A stretch of 64,000 nucleotides of DNA from Warburgia ugandensis (lineage: Eukaryota; Streptophyta; Magnoliopsida; Canellales; Canellaceae). Of this stretch, positions 61,792 through 64,000 are shown piece by piece; position 1 is the first letter of the stretch; each line of letters begins with the position of its first letter. The DNA is taken from contig CP141130.1 of the NCBI GenBank assembly GCA_035236585.1, positions 29,151,501 to 29,215,500 of the forward strand, written 5' to 3'. Below the pieces are notes generated by a model. It was not told where the DNA came from, did not search any database, and worked only from the letters and a program-made list of their open reading frames with translations. Both the position numbers and the translations under genes were made by a program.

Positions 61792-62249
61792 CCCCATCTC
61801 CCCTCTCCAAAAACCCAAGTTTTCTAGCGTTTTTTCGGCCGTTTAAGACTGGGGTTTCTGGTAAGATCGAAAACCCGTCTCCTTTGCATTTTCAGGCAAC
61901 GGCCAGGCCAAAGTCAGCCCAGCCATGCCATTCCCATCTCCCCATTTCCCCTCTCTTCTCTTTTTCGATCTAGGCAATGGGGTTTCCACCTTGTACGAGT
62001 TTTTCCGATGAGCAGGAAGGTCCAGCGTAAAATGGGCACTACAGGCTGCCCAGGTAAGACGTCCTTACCTCCCTTCTCTTGGTTCTCCCCCTTTCAGGCT
62101 AGATCCAGGCTGGATCTAGCGTTCTCAGACGTTTTCTAACCGGATTTCCTGGCCGGAAAACATCCCAAAATGGCTCAGCAACCTTGCACGAGCTAGGCGT
62201 CCCAAGGACGCCAAGCACCACGTGCACTTGGGACTGGGTCCCTGGGACG

Positions 62250-62700
62250 GGTTCTAGGTGTACGACAATGCGTACATTGTCCCAGGTGCGACCTTCAGGT
62301 GCGCACGCGACATGGGGCACGGGTCCTGGCTCGACCAGGGTGCACGGGGTGCCCTATGAGCTGAGATGCGCCACACTACAAGGTGCGTCCATACGATGAT
62401 GCGCATCATAGCGCGTCGCTTAGGCATGCTTGTGCACGTGCGAACACTATCCCAGGCACGGCCTTTGGGTATGTACGCAACATGGGGCACGGGTCCTAGC
62501 TTGACCAGGATGCACGGGGTGCCCTGGGAGCTAAGACGCGGCATGCTACAAGGTGCGTCCGTGTGATGATGCACGTTATAGCGCGTTACTTGAGCATGCA
62601 TATACGCGTGCAAAACGCAGTCCCTGGCACGGCCTTTGGGCGCCCAGGCACCTAAGGCGGTCGCGGTTCAACCAGGATACACGGGTGTCTTGGGAACCAG
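62250..62700 (+). repeat. GC-rich ~170-bp tandem repeat, about 2.6 units
   Basis: 'cccaggtgcgacctt', 'cccaggcacggccttt' and 'ccctggcacggccttt' mark unit phases at 62281, 62451 and 62622. Units carry 'catggggcacgggtcct', 'tgcacggggtgccct' and 'ctacaaggtgcgtcc'. Overlapping frames on both strands here are by-products of high GC. Confidence 0.85.
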
Positions 62701-63869
62701 GGCACGGGGACCTATTGAGACTTTAAAGTTAGATTAGAGGATAAATTATAGAATTTAACTATTGGAAAGTATATCCATACCATAGGATCTAGCCTGACAA
62801 TGAATTAGGCAAGAACCAGGGACCCAATAGGCAGGGCTAGCGATCTAATGTCTAAATAAGACTGAAATTAACTAGGACTCCTTGTATCCATTTATACCCA
62901 GGAGTTTATAAATGAGACCTAGGGACAGGTTGAGCGATAAAGGACGCAACTCCAGGCGACTTTGAGGTAGGTGCTCTATCGTTACTAGATTCTTTTAAAA
63001 GAACTATGATTGTTTTGCAAATACATGATTCAAGTATATGACTTGTTTAGCATGCATGTGACAAATGCTTTATGCATGGACATGTTTTGTATATACATTA
63101 TGCATAGATATGTTTTGAAAACTATTGCATACATTGCATGATCTATGAGTATTAAGTTCTTACAAAGATTGCATGTCCTTGAGGGTTGCCAAAAGGCGTT
63201 GGAGTGCTGAGGGCCAAGCAGTTGTGAGGGACCCAAAGAGGACAGGTTTTGAAAAGAGGTTTTGGCTTATTTGATCTTATGTGATTTGGTCACCCGGCCT
63301 CTACCACTATTGAGTGGCGTTAGTATTTCAGTTTGGCAATGGATTTTGATGTTGATATTGAACTTGAGAATTCAGACATGCACATGTTTTGGAAAGAGCA
63401 TATGATTTTAAAACATCGCATGCATTATAAAACTAGTAGTGATAGACTCCTACTGAGTATAGTATATACTCACCCTATCCTTAACATTTTTCAGGATAGT
63501 TCCACTCATAAATAGAAGATGTCTCAGGAGATATTAGTGCTATGAGCAAGTGAATCAAAAAGAAGAAAGTTATACATGTAAGTAAACTCTCAACCCTTTG
63601 GACATGAAGTTGTATTTAATTATAGTTGGGCTGTGTGCTGTGACTGGAAAGACCTGGGGAAAATATTTATGATTTTTGAAGTTTTTTGAAAACCACTTTG
63701 GTTGTTGTGAAGGTAAATGACACTCTGGGTTTTCAAAAATGAGTTTAAAACTTAAGGTTTTCCGCTGCATTGCATGGTTTTTATAGAATGGTTTTCAAAT
63801 AGGGATGCATCCCGCCTTAGGAAATTAGGTATTGCATTTAAAAATGCATGAGAAAACCCGGGTTGTCAC

Positions 63870-63874
63870 AAGTT
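63870..63874. repeat. Right target-site duplication of the solo LTR
   Basis: AGTTA, identical to 61368-61372. Confidence 0.85.
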
Positions 63875-64000
63875 AATATCATTTAAAATGGATCAAATGC
63901 ACGATGACATTATACAATGGGCTAATGAGATGAAACAAATGGGAGAGAATAGTGAGAAAACCCTTGATAGAACTAAAAGGATGGAGATACCATACTTTCC

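Larger units (their letters stand above)
61373..63869 (+). mobile_element. Solo LTR (Ty3/gypsy), 2497 bp
   Basis: Starts TGTAATGCCCGAGC and ends CCCGGGTTGTCACA. Exact AGTTA duplications flank it, and the gag reading continues on both sides, which fixes both ends. Contains the hairpin (61646-61672), CTATAAAAGCCCC (61783), a GC-rich part with ~170-bp repeats (62250-62700), and a final third alike to the LTRs at 11417 and 17771 ('actcataaatagaagatgtc', 'tgggatgcatcccgcc'-type words). The higher CpG content suggests that it is younger than the other LTRs. Confidence 0.92.
60601..64000 (+). pseudogene. Athila-like gag remnant, split by a solo LTR
   Basis: The C-terminal half of a plant gag can be followed. 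Near 60890-61040 pieces rich in Tyr, Gln, Pro and Asn (for example YQYPQYNNSHAYFNH) occur in shifting frames. From about 61190 to 61372 the frame reads AKPYHDYQEYQGQP, QQYEPYKLEQSLAEIQI. After the solo LTR (61373-63869) and one copy of its duplication, the same frame continues from 63875 to the window end with MDQMHDDIIQWANEMKQMGE. At least two stops and several frame changes show that the gene was already dead, or has since died. The element runs beyond the window. Confidence 0.6.

Noticed and set aside
62099-62613. Several overlapping frames in the GC-rich part
   Set aside because: High GC removes stops by chance; frames follow the 170-bp repeat and are open on both strands.

Overview
The window looks like nuclear DNA from a flowering plant, probably gene-poor heterochromatin. 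It is AT-rich and has no long intact open reading frame. It is filled with plant-type transposable elements at several stages of decay: Ty3/gypsy LTR retrotransposons (large CCCGGG-type LTRs with initiator-Met primer sites, and Athila/Tat-like pieces), an RTE-clade LINE, an Au-type SINE, CACTA DNA transposons, and many CT/GA/TA microsatellites. The species cannot be read from the sequence; a non-grass angiosperm is a guess. No host gene, tRNA, rRNA or CRISPR array could be supported. One weak exon candidate is listed near 6.7 kb.

Layout. 0-4.1 kb: Athila-like fragments, with gag and one LTR on the minus strand. 5-7.2 kb: the least repetitive part, with an Au SINE between exact 17-bp duplications. 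7.26-8.38 kb: an LTR-like repeat with a CT tract. 8.38-11.39 kb: a CACTA transposon with degraded minus-strand exons. 11.42-20.19 kb: a two-LTR Ty3/gypsy element with no readable pol, whose 3' LTR stops at an Athila-like LTR (20.2-22.2 kb). 22.9-24.5 kb: a smaller CACTA-like element with a GA tract. 27.2-34.9 kb: a solo LTR split by a full-length RTE LINE. 35.1-35.8 kb: a ~140-bp tandem repeat. 36.15-43.34 kb: a minus-strand solo LTR that contains a second solo LTR. 43.3-46.3 kb: dead protease-RT-RNase H of a Tat-like element. 46.3-49.1 kb: LTR end, primer site and decayed gag. 49.3-50.5 kb: a dead plant-mobile-domain gene. 50.8-54.2 kb: a second copy of the LTR-like repeat, interrupted by another LTR that holds a small LINE remnant. 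54.3-57 kb: a possible LTR with a TATA box. 57.3-64 kb: Athila-like LTR, primer site and gag, with the gag split by a solo LTR.

The genes do not form a pathway; the content is an insertion history. Four insertions carry exact target-site duplications readable by eye (SINE 17 bp, LINE 16 bp, three solo LTRs 5 bp each), so order of insertion can be inferred. The observation I find most worth checking is a small hairpin in five LTR copies. It lies upstream of a CTATAAAA box in four of them, and its two arms change together. I did not find evidence for a new biological system beyond these element-level features.
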